DNA of 64,000 nucleotides from contig CM049321.1 of NCBI GenBank assembly GCA_026874595.1, positions 9,054,979 through 9,118,978 on the forward strand, read 5' to 3'. Both the position numbers and the translations under genes were made by a program. The stretch comes from Sipunculus nudus (lineage: Eukaryota > Annelida > Sipuncula > Golfingiida > Sipunculidae). A model generated the notes under the pieces. That model did not search any database. It was given only the letters and a program-made list of their open reading frames with translations, and was not told the origin of the DNA. The first letter of the stretch is position 1. The number at the start of each line of letters is the position of its first letter. Below are positions 20,703-34,329 of this stretch, piece by piece.

Positions 20703-21385
20703 CTGAAATATTCAACAAATAAAAATTTTTTATTCAAGTGTAACAATGGATTAAATTGATGCACTAAATTGCAACCCTCAATTAATTTATATTGTGTTTG
20801 ATTATTAAGCTCTGAATCAATTCATTTTGAGTATTATTTTTTTGCATATACCATCCCAAAGTCCTAAGTGAGCTCTCAAATTTGACAAAGGAGTTGTGAC
20901 GTTGAAGCTCTTTATCGTATATGTGCCCTAAATCTACTTTCAACATTTGCTGGTGGACTACTCCACTCCCACAGAAACATGTATGCTGGCAATTAACAGA
21001 AGGAAAGCTACATTTTTCTTTTATTTGCTGAAATAGACTAACATCCATTTTAGTAAAATTGCCTTTTTTTTTAAAAAAGTCTGAAATTTACTACTAATGA
21101 ACTCGATCAAGAAATGTATCAAAGGTAAAAAATCGATAATTGAATCAATTCTAAGGCCCCTCACAATTCACAGGCCAATACTAAAATATTAATATTTTAC
21201 TCTTTTCTCTACTGAGTTTTTGTTTTATTATAATAACCTATCATGGATCAAACTTTCCCAACCTGACTTCTGCAGGCATCTAGGAGGCCTGAAGGCTGAA
21301 GGCCTAGTCAAAGATGGCAAAAAACTGACTAGAGAAATCCTTCACTGATTTATTTATACAAGTATACATGTGTGCATGTAAATAT
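20703..21385. other. Intron upstream of the hyccin start exon, unassigned
   Basis: AT-rich with no recognisable repeat family. An 88-codon minus-strand frame (20782-21048) lacks splice context and motifs, and I do not call it. Confidence 0.4.
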
Positions 21386-21389
21386 GTCA

Positions 21390-21660
21390 AGTCCCATTTC
21401 CTGATCAGGACCTATCGATGATTCATCCAATCCCAATTAGGATTCATTCTAGCCTTAACCTCGAAAGGGAGTTGGGCTGGACCAGTTCCAGATGGGGGTT
21501 TAGGCTGGACTGAATCATGATGGGTATTTGGTCTAGACCAAGTTCCGATTGGTTTCAACCAATTCCTGATTGGTGAAGACCAAATCCTGATCGGGATTCT
21601 GACCAGCTCAAATCTCAATCAGGATCTAGTCCAGCCCAAATCCTTATTCAGACTGGGAGT
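21390..21660. repeat. Degenerate ~28-bp minisatellite (CCCGATTGGGATT-like)
   Basis: Repeated variants of AATCCCGATTGGGATTTGGTC and its near-complement, for example TCCTGATCGGGATTCTGACC and TCCTGATTGGTGAAGACC. A shorter related stretch is at 22175-22265 (GATCGGGATTTGGGTTGGAC). Many units are nearly self-complementary, so the array is rich in small hairpins. Confidence 0.65.
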
Positions 21661-22174
21661 CGACACTTTACTAAATAACACCGTAAGCATGTACTTCTGA
21701 TTAAATTAAGGGAAATTCACCTTTGTTCAGCTGCTCATAACTTAAAATCTATTTTTTTTTACAAAATTTATATAAATGCAAAGCCAAACTTAAAAAACAT
21801 GGTGTAAAAAGTGAAAATTAGTATGACTGATACCGGACATGAATTATTTAACGGAATAAAAGAATACTTCTGATTTTGTGGCACAACATAACATTTGTAA
21901 ATGCAAAATATGTTAAAACTGATGAATAAAACCTTTTCTGAATTGTATGTCCTACATGCATCCTGCATGTTTCATTCAAATTAATTAAAATCTGTATCTA
22001 AAATATTCAAAAACATTTTATAAGTATAAAGCATTTAACACTGAGTTGATCATTGAAAAGAGTCTTGTGGACATGAAGTTAGCAAGTATATAAAGTTATG
22101 AGCTGGCTCAGAGTTATGGGTAGCCATATATAACCTTCAACTGATTAGACGGGAAGTCATTCTCTTCGTTATTA

Positions 22175-22265
22175 AGTGAAGATCGGGATTTGGGTTGGAC
22201 TGAATCCTGATCAGGGTCTGGTCTCCACCGATTGGGATTTGTTCCAGTCTAAATCCTTAGCCTTA
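22175..22265. repeat. Second block of the CCCGATTGGGATT-like minisatellite
   Basis: About three units of the 21.4-kb repeat, separated from it by 500 bp of unrelated AT-rich DNA. Confidence 0.55.
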
Positions 22266-22275
22266 GGCCATGACA

Positions 22276-22338
22276 TAAATATATACACACACACATATAT
22301 CTATATATACATATATACTTATATATACATATATAGTG
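22276..22338. repeat. AT/AC microsatellite
   Basis: ACACACACATATAT followed by imperfect (TATA) with TATATACATATA variants. The adjoining AGTGGGCCCTACTATGAGC resembles a pogo-type transposon terminus, but no matching opposite end was found. Confidence 0.8.
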
Positions 22339-22399
22339 GGCCCTACTATGAGCAACCACCCTTTCTGTCAAAGAAAAATGGTCAGGAATTGTAGGTGGT

Positions 22400-25300
22400 C
22401 ATATAATTAAGTGCCAGTCAAAAATGGGTGTCCATTTAAAACTTGCGACATGTTTGGACTTAGTCTATACATCGGCCTTCATGTCCTTTGGTATATGCAG
22501 CACTTGTGGGACCCCGTGCATCAGACCATAACACCTCTCAATCAGAAGATGTCCTGATTGATTAGGCCTCCCCCCCAAAATTGTAATACATGTTCCCACT
22601 GGCTGAAACCTCATATTGCAGTGGCTCAGAGACCTGATATCTACACAGGCTCACATCCACAGGGACAAACCAGTGCAGTTAGGACAGTGTGGTACAGTAC
22701 ACACAGATAATAATTCTCTACAAATGTGAAAAACAGTTAGCAGTGGTATAAGACAATAAGACAGAGAAGTCTTTGAACATTTTTTTGCTGAAAGGATGGG
22801 CAAACTAAGTATCACTGTGCTGCCATCTGGTTAGGATATCAAGAACAATTTTCCCCTCATTCTTATATCAGGTAGTGCCATCTGGTGGTAAATATATGAA
22901 CTACATCAGACCATGAGGTGAAAGTATGCATGCAGTTGCTAATGATGAATTAATCAGAATCCTGGTACTGTGTATAAATATTTGTTATCACACAATCCTG
23001 CACACAAAATTGTTAAAACCATAGCTGAAACACAGTCACATTATAATTAGGTAAATCAAATAGATATATTTGATAACAAATTTTGTCCCTTTCTTTCACA
23101 AACAAGATGATTAAACAAGATAAAACATAAAACTTCACTGTGTTAACAAAAAAAGCTTTATTGAATATTGAGCGGAATAATAAATTTAAAGGGGACTATT
23201 CTTGTAACTACATATATTGAGTGTTAATCATCCCTTGAGCTTTTTTTAATATAAAAATAGGCAAGAAAACACTATTCTGACCACACACAGGCTGTTCATT
23301 GGGTTTATATCCATGTGTTTATAACATGCGGGGGGAATGTAGAAATAACACATACACATTCAACAAGGACATCTGGTGGCAAGTCAGACAAACCAGAGTT
23401 TTGTAAAGAGTAGTAAATGTTACTAGTGACCTTTCAACTTTTGCACACAGGCAACCAACCACGTTACCTTTCATGATATTTCTGTTTTTCAACAATGATG
23501 AGTTTAGTAACAGCTTGTAGTTAAACCAAGGCTTAACAAGCCCATGTATTCATTACACAGGTGTTATAAGAAGTGTTTTAAACAGGAATTATCTAGAGTT
23601 CATTCATTAGTACATAGTTAACCAGAATTCACATATGTTCTATATAGAAAAAGTAGGTGAATGCCTGGCTTAAAGCCTTTTCCTGAATTTCACACTTAAT
23701 AAATTAGCATTATTTTATGACTAAAAGTGTCAACAAATTTCAAAGATAATTTATAAGGACACAATCTACTACAATACCTACCTCAAGATGACATAATGAT
23801 ACATCATCATAAAACTTCACTGCGTACTTATAAATAATAAATTTAAGAGCTCAAAATGGATTCAGGTCTTTTCTTTATACAGGGGAAGGGGGGGGGGGGG
23901 GAGTTATGATACAGATCCATAAACCCCATTCACTTACAGTAACAGATCTATCAGTGTCAGTGACAATCACTTAGTGGATTAAAACATCATGTAGCAGTAT
24001 TGACTAATGTTTGTTCAGCAAAGAACTCCCCTGGGACAGAGTCAGGTGGTATGTTAAACAGCAATGGTGGTGCATACATCGATTGTAAAATCATAATCAG
24101 TGACCGAAAGATAAAATCAACCAATGATCAATTATTAATCAATAATTTTATGTACCATCTACATTACTGTGAAATTTGTTGGATATAATTATATCTAAAA
24201 TATTGACGGAGAAGTTCAGTATGACTTACACATCACACTGAAAGGGCAAGGTCATGACTGGGCTGTTGACACTTGTTTGTTGCACAAGGATACACATTAA
24301 TCAGGGGTTGAAATAATGCCTTTCTGCCTGTCTCAGACAGGCGAACATGTGCACTGAAAGGCATTTTTGGTTTTATACCAATCTGTTGGAAAGTTGAGCA
24401 CCTAGATGTTTTCAACATTAGTAGCTGATAAGTAGTAACAAACATGACATAAAAACAAAATATTTTACAACTGGTGTTCCACTGACTCCCTATATTTCCT
24501 AATTTTCCTATAAAAATGGTCTTTAATTTTTTATACTCTCCGGCATTTAGGTCCTCATCTCTTATATTTTTCTGTTCTGTTTCACTGCACAATCGTGTTT
24601 CTGATATATCAATGTTAATTACTATTTAAAACATTCAGTTCTTTTTGGATGCGAGTGTGAATCAAGGATGCCATGTAAGATGGCAGAATCAAGTTTACAC
24701 TGGATGGTAGGACACACATTTACCGGAAAGGCTTTTTTTTCGGAAATAAGGCAAACCTGTATTGATGCCTTTCCATTGGAAAGGTGAAAATTTCAAAGTA
24801 TTTTTATCCCTGTTAATGCTGTTTGCTGTTGAGTGCCCCAAATTTCTTATATCTCTAACAGAATTAAAATATTTTATCAGGATAATATAACTTCTTTGGA
24901 CGTGCATACATCATCATATATGATTATTTTGCCAAAATGCAACTGATAAAATCAATTATGGAAGAAAACAACCAATAACTGATATAACTGATTGATTGGC
25001 ATACCACAATTAAACAGTCAGTCTCCCTGGACTGGCGTTCTAAGTTGGGCAGCACTGGTTAGCTGGTTGATTAATTCACCACATTAAGCTGTTAGTCTAT
25101 TGACCGATCCTGGACATCACCAAACTTTGGATCAATTCTGATGAACTGAGCTTAGCAGTGAAAACACAACACAGAAGGCTGGTTAACCTGTACTTGAGTC
25201 ATGACACAAGTCTTAGGCAAGAATGCATTCTAACAGCCATCCATCCTATTGCATAAATACCAATTACCATGGTAAACAGTTGGTAATAATACATTAGGTT

Positions 25301-25685
25301 ATGAGTGATGAATTATCACAAAAGAATACATGCCATCTCACAAACTAAAGTGTAAATCCATCTCCATGGTAACAGGTCAACTGCTGTGTGCCAGACAAGG
25401 TGGCTGTGCAACCCATAAGGCAAGGTGTGAGGTCAGAATTTCAACAAACATGCAAGGGAATTTACCAATACGCTGGGTCAAAATGGAAATTTTCTCACCC
25501 ATGAGAGATGTTAGAAAGTTTACAAACATATCAAATGATTGGATGGTTTATTTTAAGTGACAGCGTACCTGTAGGTCATGAGGCATTTTCAACATGTGAC
25601 CCATGGGACATGATACTCAGCTGATTTTGACAAACAGGTGCTGCATGTATTAATTATTGATAATGGATAGAATAACTTCCAGAGT
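22400..25685. other. Unassigned AT-rich interval
   Basis: No confident gene. There is a poly-G run near 23885-23900. Short blocks with 'ACATCTGGTGGCAAG' and 'GTGCCATCTGGTGG' recur (22820, 22875, 23370), perhaps remnants of one repeat. 25560-25625 carries a decayed 'GACCCATGGGACATGATACTCAGCTG' terminus like the start of the 2.6-kb element. Open frames here lack splice or motif support. Confidence 0.4.
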
Positions 25686-25689
25686 GCTA

Positions 25690-25960
25690 AAAATCATGTG
25701 TTATTTGCCCATAGTCCTTATTTCAGGTTTCCAAGAAGATTTTACTGGGAACTCCCTAGATGCTAATTTAGTTTCTATGTCAAACTGCAAAGACTTGTGT
25801 CCATCTGACCTATAGGGTACTCAAATCATGCTGTTTCTGGTTTCTGAGGCGATTTACTTAAGACTTCCCTGGATATACAGTTGGAAGTTTCTAGGTAGTG
25901 ATTATAGGTTGTGCCTTGTTAACATTCAGACTGCTTCATTTGAAGGTCTCAAAAATAAAA
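25690..25960. repeat. Dispersed repeat family D, diverged copy
   Basis: 'TTATTTCAGGTTTCCAAG', 'GAACTCCCTAGATG' and 'GAAGTTTCTAGGTAG' follow the order seen at 7905-8256. It abuts the left end of the 2.6-kb element, and another family D copy abuts that element's right end. Confidence 0.6.
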
Positions 25961-25985
25961 AAAAAATGCTTAAAAATTAGTAAAC

Positions 25986-28618
25986 AAGGGACCTATGGGT
26001 CACGGCGCTCAGCTGTTATATATGATTAAAAAATATGATTTAGGAATGAGGCATATGCTTGTTTGGTGTGGTAATAAATATAAGCTTTATTAAGAGCTGT
26101 TGGTGTTTAGCTTATGTATGATTATGATATTATCTTTGGAGACAGGGAAGAGGATTGATTTCATTTATTTTATTAACAAATGGAGTACTATTATCACACA
26201 GATTTTGACTTGGCCATATAACTTATAAGCAGAACATATGATATAAGAGTTTAACTATTTATTTAAAAAAAATTACAAATATTGTCCCAAATATAATTTT
26301 TATTAAAAATAATAAGATAATCTTATGATTTTTTAAAATGAAATATAACTGAAATGATTATTAAAATAATATTAAAGAATATATTCATGAATGCATTCAT
26401 GAATACATTTTGAAAGTATTTGCACTGGTATTCATATACTTTCATTTTTACCTGAATTCCAATTCTTTATGCAAGACATTTTATAATGGAGTACATATTC
26501 ATATTCGTATTTTAATACAATTGCAAAGTTTTCCCACCATTACTGGCATTTATTCCGTTTTTTGCCAAACAATTATGTTGAGAATCCAGAATATACAAAA
26601 TTCACACATTTAAATTATGATCAAAAGTACCTGGTTTTATGGCTTTTATTTATATTAAAAAAAAATGTAATATATTCATTTTGGACTAATTTCACATCAA
26701 TGTACACACTAGACACAGTAGGAATCTAGATTAATAATATCAACTGCATCTTTGTCTATCATTAATTTCCTTCATATGATCCCTAATGATTAGTAATGAA
26801 TAATATGATTTACTTTTTTATCATTAAAATTGAACTGAAAAATACCAAAGGTGACTGCATGGTGTTATTTGGAGTACATGACATTCTATCCATCGATACA
26901 AGATTCTTTTATCATCAGTTACTGCAAGTTGATTTCCTGTTATTATAAACTAACAAATTCTTTTTTATTTTTCTTTAATTTGTTATTAAAAAACAATAAA
27001 AATTTATTAATTTATTGTTAATTGTTATGTTGTTGGTTAAAACTACTAGATGAGTTGGGTTGGACACCTGGATCAACTGTGGCTGGCCATAAGCTGCCTA
27101 CCTGCAACAGTGTATGGCTCGCCTCAAGCATGCATAATTTGCTGAAGTTCAACAAGGTCAACATACAGGTGACTCAAGAGGGGCTGGAGAGAGTTAAGGT
27201 CTGACATGGTCTCATAAAAACATTAATAAAAGCTACAATTTTTGGCCAATTTCTTTCAGCTTTCTAAACTAAAAAGCTGAAATCCTTGTGTGCATGATAT
27301 GAAAATTATATCAACCGTGCTCACAGGAAACAAATGTGCCATGGTCAAAGTTGGGCAAAATTTAAGGTACTAATTTTATATTTATACTAATAACATATAA
27401 AATTTGAAAAATTCAGGACTAATTTGGGGTATTCAATTGAATCTTGATTAAATAATGTTACATCCCTGGCAAAAAAACTCTAGCTTCAGCAATCCCCTTG
27501 TTAAGGGAGTAAATATATTTCTTGATTTTTTACATAGTGCATTATGTTTGGGCCCATAACTTAAAACAATTACGCAATACTGACATCATTTCTGGCATAT
27601 GCATAGAGAATGTATAGAAAAATATGTATATTATATATGATTAAAGTCACATCAGTGGTTTTGATATTAGGCAGTCTTGAAGTGTAACAATGGGTTTTTA
27701 ATGGAAAAATGAAGTTTTTCATTAATATCTCGAAGGTATTAAGTCCTAGTGACCAAATTCTTGGCATGGTAGGGAATTTTGGAGACATCTAATTGTATGC
27801 CAAATTCTAGGAACTGAGAGCTGAAGCTGGGGAGCTGAGCTCTTGCAAACTGCATTACACTAGCTTGATGTAAACAATTTGTTACATGGTGCTTGAAGAC
27901 TTGAATAAAATCTACAGTTTTTGATCAACTGGTTTCAAATTTTTGGTGTTAACAGACAAAATGCTAACAAAAACATGCTGCGAAAATTAAATCCACAGTA
28001 CTTACAGTAAAAAAACGTGCCATGGTCAAAGTTGGGCAAAATTTAAGGTACCAATTTTTTATTTTTGTTAATATTTTAAAAAAATTAAAAGATTTTGATC
28101 TAATTTTGGGTATACAATTTAATTTTGATAAATTAAAGTTATATTACTGGAAAAAAAGTCCATAGCTTTAACAAGTTTTGTGTTAAGTGATCAAATATCT
28201 TTCCTGATTTTTTACAAAATGCATTATGTTTGGGCCCATAACTTTTTTAAATTATATAATACAGACATAATTTCTGGCATGTACATAGGAACTATATAGA
28301 AGAATATTTATGGTAAATATGAGGGAAAACAGATGAGTGGTTTTGATATTAGGCAGTCCTGAAGTGTGAAAATAGGTTTTTAATAAAAAATTGAGGTTTT
28401 TCCTTAATTTCTCAAAGGAACGAAGTCGCAAAGACCCAGTTTTCAGCTTGGTAGGAGATCTTGGGGACATCTAACATTATGCTGAATTTTAGATTCCTAG
28501 GTCTTACGGTTTCAAAACGTGCCACATCGACGGACGGACGGACGGCACGACGGACGGACGGACGGACAATGGACCACGACTATAGCTCAGATGACTTATA
28601 GTCAGCTGAGCTAAAAAA
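25986..28618 (+). mobile_element. 2.6-kb duplicated element, copy 1
   Basis: Nearly identical to the reverse complement of 60785-63435. A hand comparison of about 160 bp near 27.6 kb showed 2 differences. The shared sequence starts AAGGGACCTATGGGTCACGG and ends AGTCAGCTGAGCTAAAAAA, and similarity stops abruptly on both sides. Near the right end is a (GACG)n tract whose length differs between copies. 27220-27840 and 27890-28510 are two diverged versions of one ~680-bp unit. There is no transposase or other recognisable protein. It may be a non-autonomous element or a segmental duplication; the clean ends and its arrangement with other GACG-tract families favour an element. Confidence 0.85.
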
Positions 28619-28972
28619 TACAGGTGGCACCACCAGTCTTTAGGAACTGATGAAAACTAATGATCAGTAGGCATGGAAATAATCATGGTAATCTATGCAT
28701 TAGTTATTCAGATGGTGGAGCTTTTGTATCAAATTTTTAATTATTCTGGGGGTACTTATAAGCGCCATAGCTCGGAGGATATAGGGCGCAGTGTCTTAAT
28801 TTCAGATTTCTTAGGAGATTTTTTTATGGATGTCCATGGTTTTCAGTTAGACATTTCAAGGTCAGCGGTTATGATTTGTGCCCTGTTAATAGACAACTGG
28901 ACAGCTAAAAGACAGACAAAGAGTGATTGGTACAGCTCCGATGACTTTCAGTCAGCTGAACTAAAAATTATG
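28617..28972. repeat. Dispersed repeat family D
   Basis: Same order of blocks as 7905-8256, from GGTGGCACCACCAG to CAGTCAGCTGAACTAAAAAT. A 138-codon plus-strand frame that starts in it is repeat sequence, not a gene. Confidence 0.8.
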
Positions 28973-29639
28973 AAAATGCTTGCATCCTCTTTGAGACTTA
29001 TAGTGCAGCTGGCCATACAAGATGTTAGGGCACTCCGATGCTGGTCAGTGAGTCTCTATTATCAGAGGGCTGAAATAGCACTAAAATGAGCTGATATGAT
29101 GAACAAATGTTCCATCCTCACATTTGCAAAAGTATGCCTCGATTATAACATGCTGTTGCCCAGGACACAATCTACTTTCAAGCATGGTTGGGTTTCTGCC
29201 TAATTGTATTTCTGTTCTGCCAAGGGCAGAAATAGGGCAGATACACTTTCTGCTGGATAGAAATACTTTCTGCCAGGCAGAAAAAGGAGATAAGAGATCA
29301 AAAAATGTTAAGTACTTCTGTGGGGTTGATTTCTTTTAAATAGTTATTATAGGTTTGCAAATTATTCCTTTCTTAAATCAAACATTTCTCAAAACATATG
29401 GCAATGTCACATTTGTTTCATCAGTCAGTGACCAGGTATGGGTTAATAGTAATAATATTTACATGTAGTAGTAAAATTAAATAAAAGCTTTTCAAACACA
29501 AAAATAGTTGCAATGACAAGAGTAACAGAAGACAATAAAAGGGTAATGTACAATCATTTCTGCCGCCTCATTATGTACGAGAAGATAATGCACATGTTCT
29601 GGTGGTTGTGGTTGCCTAGGATGTGCCTATACTAACAAG

Positions 29640-30080
29640 CAAATTTGTGGAATTAATGTCCCCCGCTTTGGGATCTTGTTGTTTTTCATGCTTGATAAAG
29701 GACGGACAGACAGACAGAAAGAAGCGAGACACTCCAAAACAAATCCCAACCATGGTAAGCATGAGAGTATTCACTGCCCAAAATTTGAATGAAATCGGAT
29801 AATATTTGGGAAAGTTATCGCAAAGAAACTAAAATATGACAGACAGACAGACAAAGTGACAGACAGACAGAAGCCAGACACTCCAAAACCAATCCCAACC
29901 AGGGTATGCATAAGAGCAATCACTGACCCAAATTTGGATGAAATCAGATAATATTTGGGAAAATTATCACACGGAAACAAAACCTGACGGACGGACAGAG
30001 AGACAGACAGACAGATGGACAGACAGACAGTAAAACCCAAAACAATGTCCCTCGCATCAGTGGAGCAGGGGACAATAAAT
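29640..30080. repeat. Dispersed repeat family A, tandem pair
   Basis: Two successive copies of the 'CCAATCCCAACC...ATGAGAGYA..CACTG...GAATGAAATCGGATAATATT' unit separated by GACAGACAGACAAAG tracts. It is bounded by AATGTCCCCCGCTTTGG and 'AATGTCCCTCGC', which may be the element ends. Confidence 0.8.
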
Positions 30081-30566
30081 ATTGCTAGGGTCAGCAGGGG
30101 CCAGCTGTTATCTTTGGGTGGTGACCAATGATGCTAATTACTTTACTAGACATGTTTCAACCAGGATAGATAATATAGCCACGCACTCTGCTTAAGGATA
30201 TACCTAGAATATATGGCCTTTGATGACTCAATCACTGATAAACACAGACACAGGGGTGCTTTGCCAAGCATTAATCATACAACTATGATCAGACCTAGTG
30301 TTTATCATCGCATAAAAGAATCTGTTTTCTTTATCATTTGCACACATGATACTAGCCCATAGGAATGGACTCCTTAATTTCTTTTTTTAGTGGCTGACCC
30401 ATGATGGAGTCCATAGATTGCCCCTGCAGTTAACACTCCATATACATCTGGGAGATTTAACATATACCCATTGATTAATATTCAGTAAATCTATGTGTAT
30501 TGTATATCTGACCACTGGAAAACATTACTGTTCAATTCTCACCACTATTTTGCACCAAGGAAGAGA

Positions 30567-31555
30567 ACATATGAAAACTAGAAAATGGGTAGTCGACAAG
30601 TGACTATGTGTATCTGCCAAAATCAGAGTGGGATGGGTAAAGTGAGGCATGGATTGAATGGAAAGGAGAAATAGAGTGAGGAATGTTGCATATTAGCATG
30701 GATGTCTGCAGCTGAAATGTGTAAGTAGGTAGCGCCACCTTCCACAAAATCCAGAAAGCTACACTAGTTGTAAACATATGCAAAATTTAGGCAGATAAGT
30801 CAAACCACTGCGGAGATATGAGTAATTTTATCCCACAGCAGACATACAGATGGACACTGTGCAAAATTGGTGGCAGGTGGCACCACCAGTTTTGTGTATA
30901 ATAAAGAGCTATGCGAGATCTATACAGATGCAAAATTACAGGGGAATATGTCAAACCAGTCCTGAGATATAAGCCTGAATGTCTGCAGCATAAACAAAAA
31001 TGTATGTGGCGCCACCTGCAACCAATCAAAAAGCTATCCAAGATGTATAAACCTGCAAAATTTTAGGTAGATAAGTCAAACCACCACTGAGATATGGATG
31101 ATTTTATCACATGGCAGACAAACAGACGGATGCTGTGCAAAAATGGTTGCAGGTGGCACCTCCAGTTTTGCGTATGATAAAAGAGCAATGTGAGATCTAT
31201 ACACATGCAAAATTTCAGGAGGATACAGCAAACCAGTCCTGAGATATGTCTGAACGTGGTGCCAGCTGTCATAAAATCAAGAAAGCTATCCAGGATGTAT
31301 GAGTAATTTTATCCAAAGGCAGATGAACAGATGGACGCTGTGCAAAAATGGTTGCAGGTGGTGCCACCATTTTTAGTGTATGTTATAAAGCTATCCAAGG
31401 GCTACATTTGTGAAAATTTTTAGCCTGATCAGTCAAACAGTTCCTAGGATATGTGGGTTTATGTGTGGAAACAGGCACACAAATGGCTGCTGGGCAGACA
31501 TGAAAGGTCAGAGGTCAACCAAAAATTAGGGCGCATCAGTTCACATGTGACCCTA
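30567..31555. repeat. Compound repeat family E, uninterrupted copy
   Basis: Starts with 'GGGTAGTCGACAAGTGACTA' and ends with 'GAGGTCAACCAAAAATTAGG', like the copy at 15430-18545 but without the 1.84-kb insertion. It contains four or five GGTGGCGCCACC-type units. Confidence 0.85.
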
Positions 31556-33243
31556 TCATAATTCCCAATTTTAAAAAATTTGGCCCAGTGGTTAGGGAGG
31601 AGTTCTCCAGAAACCTATGCGGTGGAGGCGGCGGCGGTGTACGACTGAAAACAGTATCTGCCAAAACAATAATGGTGCACAGGCCTAAAGCATTATACAG
31701 GACTGCCATCAAATGCAGCCGGCGGCTGACATGATACATACTCTGTATGGAAAACGTTGCATCATATGAGCCACCTGGTGATTGTCCAAACTTGAGCTGT
31801 CAGGCACAGGGAAGCTATGGGAAGGGAGTACAGTCTTGGCACTAAAGCAGGAACTTCGGAGAAAATTGCTTATTTGTACAAAAACATTTACATTTCCTGC
31901 CCCAAAATGCATAAGGTTCCCTGTCAAACACACAATACTTGATTTTATACAATTTTTATGTGCAGTACAGGATTCAAGTTCTTGCGTTTTCTTGAAGCTT
32001 TTTATGTGGCAGGAGTATCCATGGAACTGGATACCAATGCGACATAATTTGCATTTATGTGACCCTTAATTTATAACATGAATTAACCTTGTAAATCAAC
32101 TGAATGTAAATGGGTGACGAAACGACTGTGATGACAAATCAACTGGAATCCTAACAAATGAGAATGACTGATTATAAAGAAAAACATGCCATATAAGTCA
32201 TTTAAATTTCTCCTCATTTCTGTGTAGTCGTCATTTCTATAGTCACTTCATATTTGTGAATGCAAGAGCAGTTACAACAAGTAGATATAGAAAAAGACAG
32301 AGGGACCAACCTATCCATTCTTCAAGTTTTACTAAAGTCTGTCAAACTAAGGGGGTCCATCAAATTTTGCCATTATTCATATAAAAAGTCAGTTTATTTT
32401 AATTAGTTACTTGTGTTTAAATCAACCAGGTACTCTGATAATTATTTACAAGAAAAACACAATCATATGTAACAGAATGGACACAAATATCAGCATATCC
32501 TAATTACTGCCCTAGTTGGAATGGACAATAAACATTCATGATTGACTCCCCTCTTGAACAAAAACAGATCCTGAATTTTTTCTAATATATAAAATTTAGA
32601 TATTTTGATTATTGGTACAAGTACAGGATTCAGGCTGCTGTTCAGGACGCCTTTATCCACTACAAGTCCATGATATGTTCCAATAACAGATCCAACTGAC
32701 TGCTTTGTACATTAATGGTATCCTATATCCTTCTCGTGTATTTCTTACCCTGTAATAATGTACAATTAATTCTTTCTTCACATGATTCAACATGCTGTTA
32801 TCTGTCATGATTCCTTCCTATGTTTACACAACTTGGTTTATATGCATGTCCTGCCTATGTCATCCACATCCGTTGTCTTGCTCCCTCCAGGCATTTTTAT
32901 ACACACAAATCACAGCTATCCCACATATATTTGGTGCATTTCAAGGGTTATGGTTTACAAATTAACCAGTTACTCCACCTTTTCAGTACAAAGCGCGGCA
33001 GGGAGTATGCTATAATAGATAACAAATGGCTGAGGGTTGATTTTTAAAGCTTTTGCACCCAGACGTCGCAAACGCTTAACAAAAATTAACCCTTATTTAA
33101 CAACTATGACCAATTCTCACACGCACAAACAATGTCAAGTTAGGTCATTTAGTTCCTGCTGAACTTGTCTTGTACTGCACAAATCGCCTATGCTGTGGCT
33201 ATCAACGTGCAGTCCACATCATGCATTGCCTGGTAAAGCAGTA
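31556..33243. other. Unassigned interval
   Basis: No recognised repeat or supported exon. A short (GGC)n-like run is at 31620-31636. If the terminal exon proposed at 33244 is real, its 3' UTR would extend into this interval on the minus strand. Confidence 0.35.
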
Positions 33244-33360
33244 CTATTTATAGTTCAGTAGGGTTAATTTTGAAGCAGAAGACTCTTCATCACTTGGTTT
33301 CTTAAATGAAGCTGGTATAATGCGTTCTATAGAGGAATCATTTGAGGATAAAGAGAATAC
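33244..33360 (-). CDS. Possible terminal coding exon of an unknown minus-strand gene
   Basis: After a good acceptor (AAAAGGACTGTTACAG) there is an open frame of 38 codons plus TAG, starting VFSLSSNDSS and containing IIPASFKKPSDEESSAS. The composition looks like a disordered C-terminal tail. I found no upstream exon that joins it and no homologue I recognise. It lies in what I take to be the hyccin 5' intron or upstream region. It could be a chance frame. Confidence 0.25.
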   Translation of the reverse strand, partial: VFSLSSNDSSIERIIPASFKKPSDEESSASKLTLLNYK

Positions 33361-34329
33361 CTGTAACAGTCCTTTTTGTTTGCTCTAATTACATTATAGT
33401 TAAGTTTGTGTGCTTGACGAGTTCCCAAGACACTTTATTCTGATTCCCTCTTCTTCTCTCCATCAACGTCTTGAGATTAAACCTTTTGAAAACACCTCAT
33501 AATGTACCAAATAGGAGACCCCTTTGGAATCATATAAGTGACTTTTTATCTAGGGTCAACATAAAATAATTACCTTTGTTGTCCTTTGATGTTTTATGAA
33601 ACTTCTAAAAGGTTGTAGCATCAGTGTGATGCTCAAATGCCCTACATATCCATAATTTTACTAAGAATCCTATGTATACATAGAGAAGAAGCCTGCATTG
33701 TAAAGAATGAGTCCCACAGCCCTTTGCAACAGGGACCCTGGGACCCTGCTCTGATATTATTGCTGTTGGGACTGGAAAAAAATGGCATTAATAGGGGTAC
33801 ACGCAGGGTACTAGCTGATCCATGTCTGCTCACAACAAATTCAAAAAGTTTATGTTTAAATCATGATGGGCTTACAAGGATCTTTAGGAAATAATGTTTC
33901 ATTAATATATTGAGGTAAGAACGAGGTAATGTTGCCAGAAAGACTCATTTACTGCAAAAGACAACAAAAGTTGTATTTTAATGTGTATATTTAGCACATT
34001 TAGAGTTGTTTTGTGCCTTCTATCACATCACCATTACAAGGCCTAACTGTACATGTCATTCCAACAACTGTGATTGTATCACAGTTGTGGATTCTGCAAC
34101 AAATGTTTTATTAATCTTTAAATTCTGAAGTAACTTTTCTAATCCCTTCTATTTACTTCAACACTACAGTAGACCTAAATATCCCCACTTGACCCCTCAT
34201 TCCCAACTCGTCTTGCATGGTGCAGATGGTAGCTTATAGGACTTGATAAGACATGGTTGCTGGTTTGAGACCTGAGGAAGAGCTTCACAATTGCGTTAGG
34301 AGTACTAATAATTCATCTTCTCATTACAG

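Noticed and set aside
24000-24130. Minus-strand frame with a protein-like PPDSVPGEFFAEQ segment
   Set aside because: No acceptor AG upstream, an upstream stop in frame, and no partner exon found.
28673-29089. 138-codon plus-strand frame
   Set aside because: Most of it is dispersed repeat family D, also present at 7905-8256 without the frame.
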